A DNA stretch of 32,463 nucleotides from Candidatus Lambdaproteobacteria bacterium (GTDB lineage Bacteria; SAR324; JACQKK01), in NCBI GenBank assembly GCA_016199125.1, contig JACQHH010000084.1, positions 1-32,463 of the forward strand, written 5' to 3'. Positions 1 to 8,090 of this stretch are shown here, in pieces. Numbering within the stretch: the first letter of the stretch is position 1; each line of letters starts with the position of its first letter. Under the pieces are notes generated by a model. It was not told the origin of the DNA and did not search any database. It was given only the letters and a program-made list of their open reading frames with translations. The translations under genes were made by a program, and so were the position numbers.

Positions 1-373
1 CCTGGGGATTGACCAGCGCCGGCGGCACGCCGGGGTAGTAGCGGATGGGGCGCACGCCCGCGTACAGCTCGAAGTGGAAGCGCAGCTCCACCTGGGGACG
101 GATTTCCGTGCCGTCCGGGTAGCGGACCTCCGGCCAGCCGCAGGCCCCCAGCAGGATGGCGTCGGCCGCCTCGGCCCGCTCCAGCGACGCCCGCGGCAGC
201 GACTCCCCCGTGTCGCGATAGCACAGGGCCCCGGCGGGCAGCTCCTCGTAATCGCAGCGGAAGCCGCCCACGCGGCGCTGCACCTCGCGCAGCACCGTCA
301 GGGCCGAGGCCATCACCTCCGGGCCGATGCCGTCGCCGGCGAACACGGCGATGTTCAGGTGGGGATCGGGCAC
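1..373 (-). CDS. Isopropylmalate/isocitrate dehydrogenase family protein (3' end cut by window edge)
   Basis: Only the first 124 codons lie in the window; the gene runs off the left edge. It reads as an NAD(P)-dependent beta-decarboxylating dehydrogenase. The N-terminus carries the family signature IAVFAGDGIGPEV near residues 8-20. A later stretch, ELYAGVRPIRYYPGVP, matches the substrate-loop region of leuB-like and tartrate-dehydrogenase-like proteins. I chose the GTG at 373 because the signature starts just behind it and no closer start exists. It lies 130 bases downstream of the PdxA-family gene on the same strand and is probably cotranscribed. Whether the substrate is 3-isopropylmalate, tartrate or another 2-hydroxy acid cannot be decided from this fragment. 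The PdxA neighbour fits a hydroxy-acid catabolic unit at least as well as leucine synthesis. Confidence 0.82.
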   Translation of the reverse strand, partial: MPDPHLNIAVFAGDGIGPEVMASALTVLREVQRRVGGFRCDYEELPAGALCYRDTGESLPRASLERAEAADAILLGACGWPEVRYPDGTEIRPQVELRFHFELYAGVRPIRYYPGVPPALVNPQ

Positions 374-503
374 GCGGCGCTTCCGTTCTCGAAAAGGCTG
401 TGGGGCCACCGGGCGCGGGCCGCCCCAGGGTGGGCGCAACGGGGTGAAGGCGTCAGCCCGCCGGGGAGTCGGCGCCGTACGGGCCTGGCGGCCGGGCAGG
501 CGC

Positions 504-1550
504 TCAGGAGGCGGCGGCCAGACCCTCGGCCCAGCTTCCCTGGCGCACGATGTCCCGCGCCAGGGCGATGGCCGCCAGCATGCTCTTTTCCGTGGCGATG
601 CCGCGCCCGGCGATGTCGAAGGCCGTGCCGTGGTCCACCGAGGTGCGGATCACCGGAATGCCCAGGCTCACCGTGATGCTTTCCTCGAAGCCGTGCACCT
701 TGACGGCGATGTGCCCCTGGTCGTGGTACAGGGCCACCACCGCGTCGAACTCGCCGCCGATGGCCTTGAAGAAGATCGAATCGGCGGGAATGGGTCCGCT
801 CACGTTGAGCCCCGCCTCGCGCAGGCGCACCACCACCGGGGCCACCACGTCCAGCTCCTCGCGGCCCATCAGCCCGTGCTCGCCGTTGTGGGGATTGAGC
901 CCCGCCACGCCGATGCGCGCCGCGGACAGCCCCAGCGAGACCATGCCGGCGGCGGTGAGCCGGATGGTGCGCTCCAGCGCCTCCGGCGTGAGCCGCGAGA
1001 CGATGTCCTTGAACGGCACGTGCCGGGTGACGTGGGCCACGCGCAGGGACTTGGTGATGAGCATGGTCATGCAGCGCCCGCGATAGTCCTGGCCCGTGTG
1101 GCGCGAGCAGATGTCCTCGAATATTTCCGTGTTACCGATGTACTGGGTGTAGCCCGCGGCCTGCACGGCCTCCTTGTGGATGGGCCCGGTGACCACGGCG
1201 TCCACGCCCCCGCCCAGGGCCAGCTCCGCGGAGCGGATCACGTAGTCCACCGCGGCGCGTCCGGCCTGGGCGTGCACGTGGCCCTGGGGCAGGCGCGTGA
1301 GGTCGCTGTAGCCCAGCTCCAGCACGTCCAGCACGTCCGGCTCGTAGCGCACGTCGGCCAGGTCGGCCGCGGCGCGGAAGGTCAGTTCCACCCCGGTTTG
1401 CCGGGCCGCCCGGCGCAGCACGTCCAGCCCGCCCAGCACGATCATGCGCACGTCGCGGCGCGCGGCCTCGTGCCGCAGGGCCTTGCAGAACACTTCCGGG
1501 CCGACGCCCAGGGGATCGCCCGTGGCGACGGCAAGGGTGGCGGGGGTCAT
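504..1550 (-). CDS. pdxA: PdxA family 4-phosphohydroxy-threonine-type dehydrogenase
   Basis: A 348-residue protein of the PdxA family, which oxidises and decarboxylates 4-phosphooxy-threonine in pyridoxal phosphate synthesis; PdxA2 paralogues act on phosphorylated C4 sugar acids. The N-terminal ATGDPLGVGPEV stretch, the metal-site YHDQGH motif and the C-terminal DHGTAFDIAGRG motif are all present. The length is close to the usual 330-350. The ORF-track start is 15 codons too early. The ATG at 1550 has GAGGTG just upstream and puts the family motif at the N-terminus. The next gene on the strand is an isopropylmalate-type dehydrogenase rather than ksgA or surA, the usual pdxA neighbours in gammaproteobacteria. 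A PdxA2-type catabolic role is therefore possible. The family call is firm; the substrate is not. Confidence 0.88.
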   Translation of the reverse strand: MTPATLAVATGDPLGVGPEVFCKALRHEAARRDVRMIVLGGLDVLRRAARQTGVELTFRAAADLADVRYEPDVLDVLELGYSDLTRLPQGHVHAQAGRAAVDYVIRSAELALGGGVDAVVTGPIHKEAVQAAGYTQYIGNTEIFEDICSRHTGQDYRGRCMTMLITKSLRVAHVTRHVPFKDIVSRLTPEALERTIRLTAAGMVSLGLSAARIGVAGLNPHNGEHGLMGREELDVVAPVVVRLREAGLNVSGPIPADSIFFKAIGGEFDAVVALYHDQGHIAVKVHGFEESITVSLGIPVIRTSVDHGTAFDIAGRGIATEKSMLAAIALARDIVRQGSWAEGLAAAS

Positions 1551-1872
1551 GGGGCACCTCTGCAGCGCAACGCGCGGCGGCGGCCGGCGGAACACGCGGC
1601 GCCAGGGGCCGGGCGCGGCGGGCGCGCGGCGCGTGCAGGTCGCGCGGGCCTCGCGTTGACGGGATGCGGGGCCTCGGCTAGCATGGATGGCCGCTGTCCC
1701 GGAATCCTCACGGATACTGGATCAAGACAGCACAATCCCCCGTTCATGGCAACTTGCCCCGCGCGCGACGGGCGCGCCGAGGCGTTGCGCACGGCCGCCG
1801 CGGCACCGCGTCCGGCGCGGCCAGGACCTGGCGCTCGACCGGCCGGCGTGCCGGCCACCACATGGAACCGCC
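1551..1872. other. Divergent intergenic region between pdxA-like and argE-like genes
   Basis: This 322-base stretch separates two divergent genes. It contains a good plus-strand promoter, annotated separately, and otherwise very GC-rich sequence. The ORF track extends both flanking genes into it, but those extensions lack family similarity. I see no RNA gene or repeat. Confidence 0.5.
1656..1684 (+). promoter_or_regulatory. Predicted sigma70 promoter for the argE-like gene
   Basis: A TTGACG -35 box and a TAGCAT -10 box are separated by exactly 17 bases. Transcription would start near 1691, giving a leader of about 180 bases before the ATG at 1873. Found by eye. Confidence 0.55.
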
Positions 1873-3024
1873 ATGGAGCTTCTGGAACTGGAACGCCGGC
1901 TGATCGGCTTCGACACCGTCAGCGCCCATTCCAACCTGGCCCTGATCGAGTTCCTGGAGGGACGGCTCAAGGCCCTGGGGCTGCGCGTGGAGCTGTTCCC
2001 CAACGCCGACGGCAACAAGGCCAACCTGCTGGCCACCCTGGGCGCGCCGGACACGCCGGGGCTGATGCTCTCCGGGCACACGGACGTGGTGCCGGTGGAG
2101 GGCCAGGCCTGGAGCTCCGACCCCTTCACGCTGACCCCCGGCGACGGGCGCTTCTATGGCCGGGGCACGGCGGACATGAAGAGCTTCCTGGCCCAGGTGC
2201 TGCTGGCGGTGCAGGCGGTGCGCCACCGCCGCCTGCGCCTGCCCCTGCACGTGGCCGCCACCTACGACGAGGAGGTGGGCTGCCTGGGCGCCGGCGACAT
2301 GCTGCGCCAACTCGCCGCTGCGGGGCGCATGCTGCCGCGCTGCGCGGTGATCGGCGAGCCCACGGGCTTCCAGGTGTTCAGCATGCACAAGGGCATGTGC
2401 CGCGTGCGCGTGGGCATCAAGGGGGTGGAAGGACACAGCAGCAAGCCCAACATGGGCGCCAATGCGCTCTACCCCGCCGCGCGCATCATCCAGCAACTGG
2501 CCGAGCTGGAAGCCGAGCGCCGCGCGCGGCGCTCCTACGAGGACGCCTTCGAGCTGCCCTACACCACGGTCAACGCGGCGGTCGTGCACGGCGGCACCGC
2601 GTTCAACATCATCCCCAACCGCTGCGACCTGGAGTTCGAGTTCCGCACCATGCCCGGCGAGGACCCGGACTACGTGCTGCGCCAGGTGCAGGGCTTCGTG
2701 GACGAGGTGGTATTGCCGGACCTGCGCCGGCAGCACGGGGACACGGACATCCGCGTGGAGAAGGTGATGCAGGGCGCGCCCATGCTCACCCCGCCGGGCA
2801 CGGAGATCGAGGCCCTGGCACTGGAGCTGACCGGGCGCTCGCGCTCGGGCGCCGCGCCCTACTACACGGAGGGCGCGCTGTACAACGCCGCGGGCATTCC
2901 CACGGTGATCTGCGGGCCGGGGGACATCGACCAGGCCCACCGCGCCAACGAGTTCATCACCGCCGAGCAGCTCCAGGCCGGGCTGCCCTTCCTGGGGCGG
3001 CTCATCGAGCGGGTCTGCCTGTGA
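1873..3024 (+). CDS. argE: Acetylornithine deacetylase / M20 family metallo-deacylase
   Basis: A 383-residue M20 metallopeptidase-fold enzyme of the ArgE type, which removes the acetyl group from N2-acetylornithine in arginine synthesis. The metal-ligand motifs are visible in order: SGHTDVVP (H69, D71), the shared aspartate in RGTADMK (D101), TYDEEVG (E133/E134), GEPTG, and a C-terminal AHRANEF histidine near residue 356. EGHSSKP marks the lid/dimerisation domain. The length equals E. coli ArgE at 383. The ORF track starts 62 codons earlier, but similarity begins at MELLELE, so I use the ATG at 1873. The stop overlaps the GTG start of the next gene (GTGA), implying translational coupling. Succinyl-diaminopimelate desuccinylase (DapE) is the main alternative; the ArgE-like motifs and length favour ArgE. 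Confidence 0.87.
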   Translation: MELLELERRLIGFDTVSAHSNLALIEFLEGRLKALGLRVELFPNADGNKANLLATLGAPDTPGLMLSGHTDVVPVEGQAWSSDPFTLTPGDGRFYGRGTADMKSFLAQVLLAVQAVRHRRLRLPLHVAATYDEEVGCLGAGDMLRQLAAAGRMLPRCAVIGEPTGFQVFSMHKGMCRVRVGIKGVEGHSSKPNMGANALYPAARIIQQLAELEAERRARRSYEDAFELPYTTVNAAVVHGGTAFNIIPNRCDLEFEFRTMPGEDPDYVLRQVQGFVDEVVLPDLRRQHGDTDIRVEKVMQGAPMLTPPGTEIEALALELTGRSRSGAAPYYTEGALYNAAGIPTVICGPGDIDQAHRANEFITAEQLQAGLPFLGRLIERVCL

Positions 3025-3653
3025 CGGCGCGCACGGACGCAGCTTGGATCTTCGGCTACGGCTCGCTCATGTGGCGCCCCGGCTTTGCCTTTGCACAGCG
3101 GCGATCCGCGCTGCTCACGGGCTACCACCGCGCCTTCTGCCGCATTTCGTGGCGCCACCGGGGCACCCCGGAGCGGCCGGGCATGGTGCTGGGGCTGCTG
3201 CCCGGCGGCACCTGCCGGGGCGTGGCCTTTCTCCCCGCGCCCGATCGCGGCGCGGCGGTGCTGGCCTACCTGGACGAGCGCGAGGGCGCCGGCTACCGGC
3301 GCGTGCTGTTGCCGCTGCGGCTGGATGGCGCGCCGGGGCCCCAGCCCGCACAGGCCTGGATCTACCTGCCCGATGCGGATCACCCCACCTACCGTGCCGA
3401 CCTGCCGCGGGAGCGCATGGTGCAGCTTCTGGCCACCGGCGTGGGCGAGAGCGGGGCGGCGCGCGACTACCTGGCCGAGCTGATCGGGCACCTGCAGGCC
3501 CTGCACGCGGGCGACCGGGCGCTGGAGGAGCTGCTGCGGGCGGTGGATGCCCACCGCGCCAAGCACGGCGGGAACGGCGCCCCGGATGAATCGGCGCCCG
3601 ACGCCCTGAACCATGTGGCGACCGCCGCCGGCGCCAGCGCCGATACGCCATAA
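3021..3653 (+). CDS. ChaC-like gamma-glutamylcyclotransferase
   Basis: A 210-residue protein of the ChaC/gamma-glutamylcyclotransferase family, which typically degrades glutathione to 5-oxoproline and Cys-Gly in the cytoplasm. The nucleotide-loop-like motif FGYGSLMWRP lies at residues 11-20. The conserved segment YLDEREGAGYRR (about 83-94) carries the expected glutamates, and YLPDADHPTY follows near the centre. In the ORF track it is buried in a 1108-residue shadow frame. The GTG at 3021 overlaps the argE stop by 4 bases and places the motif at the N-terminus, as in the family. The C-terminal 25 residues are low-complexity and probably not part of the fold. It is convergent with the membrane protein downstream. 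Confidence 0.85.
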   Translation: MTARTDAAWIFGYGSLMWRPGFAFAQRRSALLTGYHRAFCRISWRHRGTPERPGMVLGLLPGGTCRGVAFLPAPDRGAAVLAYLDEREGAGYRRVLLPLRLDGAPGPQPAQAWIYLPDADHPTYRADLPRERMVQLLATGVGESGAARDYLAELIGHLQALHAGDRALEELLRAVDAHRAKHGGNGAPDESAPDALNHVATAAGASADTP

Positions 3654-3690
3654 GTCTGGGAATTTGCCGGGACGCCTTGGCGCGCGGCAC

Positions 3691-4983
3691 TCAACCGCGC
3701 AGCAGGCGCCAGCCCCAATGCAGCCCGGAGAGCAGCCATACGGCGGCGCCGGCCTGCACCAGCGCCGGCATGCGCGTGGCCACGGCCGCCACCAGCAGGC
3801 TGGCGCCCAGCAACTGTGCGGCATAGTGCAGCCCCACGTGGGGCGGGATGGCCTCGGGCTCCGCCGGAGTGGGCGGCGTGGCGGGCACTTCGCCGCTCAG
3901 GCGCAGCAGGCCGAGGCGCGCCAGCAGGTCGGGCAGCACCACCACGAACAGCAGCAGCACCGCGCTGAAGCGCGCCACCGCCACCAGCTCCGCTCCCTCG
4001 GCCCCGCGCCACCAGCGCAGGGCGGCAAAGAGCACCAGCATGCCCACCGCGGCCCAGGGCGTGCGCCGCACGGCGTTGAAGCTCAGGGCCTGCCAGTGAC
4101 CCCGGCCCGGCAGCCCCACCCACAGGCACACGGCGCCCAGCACCGCCAGTCCGGCGGGCATGGCCCAGGGCCAGTCGGCACGGGTCTGCCCCACGGCCAC
4201 CAGCAGCACTCCCGCGGCAGGCAGCGGCACCAGGCGCTGCAGGGTCAGCCCCTCGCCCGCGATGGCGCGGGCGGGCGCATCGTCCGGGCCGTCCGGCGCG
4301 GCGGCGGGCGGCAGCGCGCCCAGGTCGATGGCCCGCGGCCCCCACAGGCTCATGGGCAGCACGAACAGGAAGGCGCCCGCCAGCAGATGCACCAGGATGG
4401 TCCCCGGCAGGTAGATGCCGTAGCCGCCCTGGTATGCGTCGAGCACCAGCATGGCCCCCAGCGCAACCGCCAGCATCAGCCCCAGCACGGGCAGATGGGC
4501 CGCCAGATGCCGCGGGGCCCCGCGCGGACGCCGCCGCATGGCCAGCAGGCCCATGACGAATTGCAGCGCCACGGCCGTGGGCACCAGGTAGTGCCCTCCC
4601 AGGTGGGCCAGCCCGGGCCGTTGCGCCAGGAAGCCCCAGGCCAGCAGCACGATGCCCAGCGCCTGCAACCCCAGCGCCAGCGGCCCCAGCAGGCCCCTGG
4701 CCGGCGGCGCCCCGGGGACGCCGTAGAGCCGCCGCCATTGACGCGCCTGCAGCAGGGTGAATCCGCCCAGCAGCACGCCCAGCGTGAACAGGTGCACCAG
4801 GGCCGGCGTGCCGGCCGGTCCCGGGCCGAGCAGCAGCGCGTCCGGCCGCGCGATGGCCAGGGCCATCCCGGCCAGCAGGGCCAGCCACACCAGGGCCAGG
4901 GCAACGCCTTCCAGGGGCGGCGGCGTGCCGGGCGGAGGCGCAGGAGGCTGATCGGGCGGCGGGCTGGACATCGGGCTGGGCAT
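3691..4983 (-). CDS. Polytopic membrane protein, distantly like heme-copper oxidase subunit I-like/NnrS-type proteins
   Basis: A 430-residue integral inner-membrane protein with about twelve hydrophobic segments after a proline-rich N-terminal tail of some 25 residues. Histidines sit inside or at the edge of helices, as in VHLFTLG (H64), HLGGHYLVP, ILVHLLAG and HVGLHYAAQ. The HLFTLG pattern recalls cbb3 oxidase subunit I-like and NnrS-like membrane proteins, where such histidines bind heme or copper. That resemblance is from memory and not strong, so no function is assigned. The start could also be the methionine at 4971. It stands alone, convergent with the ChaC-like gene and divergent from the metallo-hydrolase operon. 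Confidence 0.72.
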   Translation of the reverse strand: MPSPMSSPPPDQPPAPPPGTPPPLEGVALALVWLALLAGMALAIARPDALLLGPGPAGTPALVHLFTLGVLLGGFTLLQARQWRRLYGVPGAPPARGLLGPLALGLQALGIVLLAWGFLAQRPGLAHLGGHYLVPTAVALQFVMGLLAMRRRPRGAPRHLAAHLPVLGLMLAVALGAMLVLDAYQGGYGIYLPGTILVHLLAGAFLFVLPMSLWGPRAIDLGALPPAAAPDGPDDAPARAIAGEGLTLQRLVPLPAAGVLLVAVGQTRADWPWAMPAGLAVLGAVCLWVGLPGRGHWQALSFNAVRRTPWAAVGMLVLFAALRWWRGAEGAELVAVARFSAVLLLFVVVLPDLLARLGLLRLSGEVPATPPTPAEPEAIPPHVGLHYAAQLLGASLLVAAVATRMPALVQAGAAVWLLSGLHWGWRLLRG

Positions 4984-5188
4984 CGCGGACAGGGCGGCTT
5001 GAGGTTGACGGTGCTGCTTCGCCGCCCATGCTGCCCAACGCGCCGGGCCAGGTCAAATGCCGCGTGGCGGAGGTCTCCAGAGACGCTCGGCGCGACGCCA
5101 ACCGCCGGACGCGGCGCGTGCAAGACCGGGCCACGCCGGCGGTCGACGCGCCGGAACGCTGATCCATCGCCGCACCTGCCGCGCGGGC

Positions 5189-5217
5189 TTGTTAAATTCG
5201 TGGGCCGGATGTACTAG
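5189..5217 (+). promoter_or_regulatory. Predicted sigma70 promoter for the MBL-pepF-folP-like operon
   Basis: TTGTTA and TACTAG are separated by 17 bases in a locally AT-richer stretch. The predicted start near 5224 leaves a leader of about 124 bases before the ATG at 5348. Confidence 0.45.
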
Positions 5218-5347
5218 GCTGGGGCTTTGCACTCAATTGTCGGCCCATCGCCGCCCGGGTCGCGACTGCGCCCGGCTCCGCCACCGCGGCGCAGCCCGAC
5301 GGCCCCGCCGGCGCCCTGCGGTGCGCGACCATCATCACGGAGACACC

Positions 5348-6217
5348 ATGCCCGATCTGCTGCCAGGCGCCGAGGGATTTCCCAGGACCGCCGTGCTCAG
5401 CCCCAGCGTACACCGCGTGCTGGGCCTCAATCCGTCGGCCTTCACCGGTCCCGGCACCAACACCTACCTGGTGGGCATGCACGGCCCCGGCCCGCTGCTG
5501 ATCGACACCGGCTCCGGGCTGGACGCCTACACCGCGCTGCTGCGGGGCTACCTGCGCGAGACCCAGGCGCCGCCGCTGACGCGCATCCTGCTGACCCACG
5601 TGCACCCCGACCACATTGGCGGGGCCGGCGACGTGCGCGGCATCTTTCCCAACCTGCCCGTGCACAAGTTCCCCTGGCCCGGCAAGGACGAGCGCTACAA
5701 CGTGCCCCTGCAGGCGGTGCGCGACGGCGAACGCTTCCAGGGCCCCGGCTACACGCTGCGGGCCGTACACACGCCCGGGCACGCCCGCGATCACATCTGC
5801 TACTACTACGAGGAGGAGCGCGCGCTGTTCACCGGGGACGTGATCCTGGGCGTGGGCACCACGGTCATTCCCCGCGACGGCGGCGACCTGGGCGACTACC
5901 TGGCCACGCTGGAGCGGCTGCTGGCGCTGGACCTCAAGCGCATCTATCCGGGCCACGGTCCCGTGATCGAGGATGGCCCGGCCAAGGTGCGCGAATACCT
6001 GGCGCATCGCCTGGAGCGGGAGCGGCAGATTCTGCACGAGCTGCGGCACGGCCCCCGCACCATCATGGAAATGGTGGCTGAAATCTACCGCGAATACCCC
6101 AAGCACCTGCACAACGCGGCCGGCGAATCGGTGCTCTCGCACCTGGACAAGCTGGTCAAGGAAGGCCGCGTGCTCAACCAGGGCGGCGCGCCGGCGCGCT
6201 ACACGCTGGCCGCCTGA
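5348..6217 (+). CDS. Metallo-beta-lactamase fold hydrolase (LACTB2-like)
   Basis: A 289-residue soluble MBL-fold hydrolase. The zinc-site motifs are complete: THVHPDH at residues 83-89, the histidine in HTPGHARDH (141-149), the bridging aspartate in FTGDV (161-165), and PGHG at 201-204. The C-terminal 70 residues, with repeated charged helices and SVLSHLDKLVKEGRV, look like the winged-helix domain found in LACTB2-type proteins, some of which are endoribonucleases. The ORF track begins 97 codons upstream. The ATG at 5348 follows GGAGACACC and starts the conserved region. Only 15 bases separate it from the pepF start. RNase, thioesterase and glyoxalase II-like activities all occur in this fold, so the substrate is open. 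Confidence 0.85.
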   Translation: MPDLLPGAEGFPRTAVLSPSVHRVLGLNPSAFTGPGTNTYLVGMHGPGPLLIDTGSGLDAYTALLRGYLRETQAPPLTRILLTHVHPDHIGGAGDVRGIFPNLPVHKFPWPGKDERYNVPLQAVRDGERFQGPGYTLRAVHTPGHARDHICYYYEEERALFTGDVILGVGTTVIPRDGGDLGDYLATLERLLALDLKRIYPGHGPVIEDGPAKVREYLAHRLERERQILHELRHGPRTIMEMVAEIYREYPKHLHNAAGESVLSHLDKLVKEGRVLNQGGAPARYTLAA

Positions 6218-6232
6218 GCCGCCGGAGACGAC

Positions 6233-8086
6233 ATGAGCTCATCCGCCGCCGGCCCGGCCGGCGCCAAGGGCGCCACGGTGGCCGACACGGACGCCGCGCC
6301 GACCGCCACGAGCGCCCAGGACGTGACCTGGGACCTGGGGGATCTGTATGGCGGCCCGGACGACCCGGCCATCAAGGCCGACCAGGCCGCCGCGCTGGAG
6401 GACGCCCGCGCCTTCGGCCAGGCCTTCCGCGGCCGCGTCGCCGGGCTGGCACCCGAGGCGCTGGCCGCCGCCGTGGCGCGCCTGGAGCAGATCACCGCGC
6501 GCATTGCGCGCAGCATGGCCTATGCGCAACTGCTCTTCGCCGCCGACACGGCCACGCCGCGCCACGGCGCCCTGCTCCAGGCCGCCCAGCAGCAGTTCTC
6601 CGCCGTGCGCGAGCACCTGCTGTTCTTCGAGCTGGAATGGGTGGCCCTGCCCGCGGCGGAGACGGCGCAACGGCTGGCGCATCCGGCGCTGGCGCAGCAC
6701 CGCCATTTCCTGGAGGTGACGCGCCTGCAAGGGCCCCACGTGCTCTCCGAGCCGGAGGAGAAGATTCTCAACCTCAAGGACAACACGGGCCGCACGGCCT
6801 TTCAGCGCCTGTTCGACGAGGTGGTCAACGCCTTGCGCTGCCCCCTGGACGGCCGCCCGGTGACGTTGCAGGAGGCGCTGGCGGCGCTGCACGATCCCGA
6901 CCGCGACCGCCGCCGCCGCGCGGCCGAAAGCATCACCGCCGCCCTGGCCGGCCAGCGGCGCGTGCTGACCTTTGTCTTCAACACGCTGGTGCAGGACCAC
7001 GCGGACAACGACCGGCTGCGCAAGCGCCCGCACCCCATGCTGGCGCGCAACCTGGAGAACGAGATCGACCAGGCCAGCGTGGACGCGCTGCTGGCGACCT
7101 GCGATGCGCACATGCCCCTGGTGGCGCGCTACTACCGCCTCAAGCGGCGCCTGCTGGGCGTCGACGCGCTCCACGACTACGACCGCTATGCGCCCCTGCG
7201 CGACGGCATGCCCGCCTGCACCTACGACGAGGCGCGGGAGATCGTGCTGGACGCCTATGGCGCGTTCTCGCCGCGCATGGCCGAAGTGGCGGGCGAATTC
7301 TTCCGCAGGCGCTGGATCGACGCGGCCCTGCGCCCGGGCAAGGCGGGTGGAGCCTTCAGCGCCGGCACCCTGCCCGACGTGCATCCCTACATCCTGCTCA
7401 ACTACACCGACACCCTGCGCGACGTGATGGTGCTGGCCCACGAGCTGGGGCACGGGGTGCACCAGTACCTGGCGCGGCCCCAGGGGCTGTTCCAGTTCCA
7501 CACCCCGCTGACCACGGCCGAGACGGCCAGCGTGTTCGGCGAGATGCTGGTCTTCCGCCGGCTGCTGGCGCGCGACGACGATCCCCAGGTGCGGCTGGCG
7601 CTGGTGTGCGGCAAGCTGGAGGACATCTTCGCCACGGTGCACCGCCAGGCGGCCATGACCCGCTTCGAGCAGGCCCTGCACGCGGCCCGGCGCCAGCAGG
7701 GCGAGCTGGACGCCCCGGCCATCGGCGAACTGTGGCTGGCCGCCAACACGGCCATGTTCGGCGACTCGGTGCGGCTCGGCGCAGGCTACCGCGACTGGTG
7801 GAGCTATATTCCCCACTTCGTGCACACCCCCTTCTACTGCTACGCCTACTGCTTCGGGGAGCTGCTGGTGCTGGCGCTGTACCGGCAATACGAGGAGCAG
7901 GGGGAGCCGTTCAAGGCGCGCTACCTGGCGCTGCTCTCCGCGGGCGGGTCGGCCTCGCCCACCGAGCTGCTGCGGCGCATGGAGCTGGACATCGCCGACC
8001 CGGCGTTCTGGAACCAGGGCATGCGGCTGATCGCCGACATGGTGCAGCAGGCCGAGGCCCTGGCGGCGCAGGTGCATCCGGATTGA
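6233..8086 (+). CDS. pepF: Oligoendopeptidase F, M3 family metallopeptidase
   Basis: A 617-residue M3 family zinc endopeptidase that cleaves short peptides in the cytoplasm. The catalytic HELGHGVH motif lies at residues 403-410. A downstream conserved segment, TAETASVFGEML, supplies the third metal ligand. The N-terminal helical region, with WDLGDLYGG near residue 33, is typical of PepF. The length matches the family at about 600. The first 25 residues are Ala-rich and probably disordered. The start is the ORF ATG, 15 bases after the MBL gene with GGAGACG upstream. The stop is four bases from the next ATG, so the three genes form one operon. Confidence 0.92.
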   Translation: MSSSAAGPAGAKGATVADTDAAPTATSAQDVTWDLGDLYGGPDDPAIKADQAAALEDARAFGQAFRGRVAGLAPEALAAAVARLEQITARIARSMAYAQLLFAADTATPRHGALLQAAQQQFSAVREHLLFFELEWVALPAAETAQRLAHPALAQHRHFLEVTRLQGPHVLSEPEEKILNLKDNTGRTAFQRLFDEVVNALRCPLDGRPVTLQEALAALHDPDRDRRRRAAESITAALAGQRRVLTFVFNTLVQDHADNDRLRKRPHPMLARNLENEIDQASVDALLATCDAHMPLVARYYRLKRRLLGVDALHDYDRYAPLRDGMPACTYDEAREIVLDAYGAFSPRMAEVAGEFFRRRWIDAALRPGKAGGAFSAGTLPDVHPYILLNYTDTLRDVMVLAHELGHGVHQYLARPQGLFQFHTPLTTAETASVFGEMLVFRRLLARDDDPQVRLALVCGKLEDIFATVHRQAAMTRFEQALHAARRQQGELDAPAIGELWLAANTAMFGDSVRLGAGYRDWWSYIPHFVHTPFYCYAYCFGELLVLALYRQYEEQGEPFKARYLALLSAGGSASPTELLRRMELDIADPAFWNQGMRLIADMVQQAEALAAQVHPD

Positions 8087-8090
8087 AGCC

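Noticed and set aside
327-3653. 1108-residue plus-strand ORF
   Set aside because: It is antisense to the PdxA gene and out of frame with ArgE for most of its length. Only its last 210 codons, from GTG 3021, are the real ChaC-like gene.
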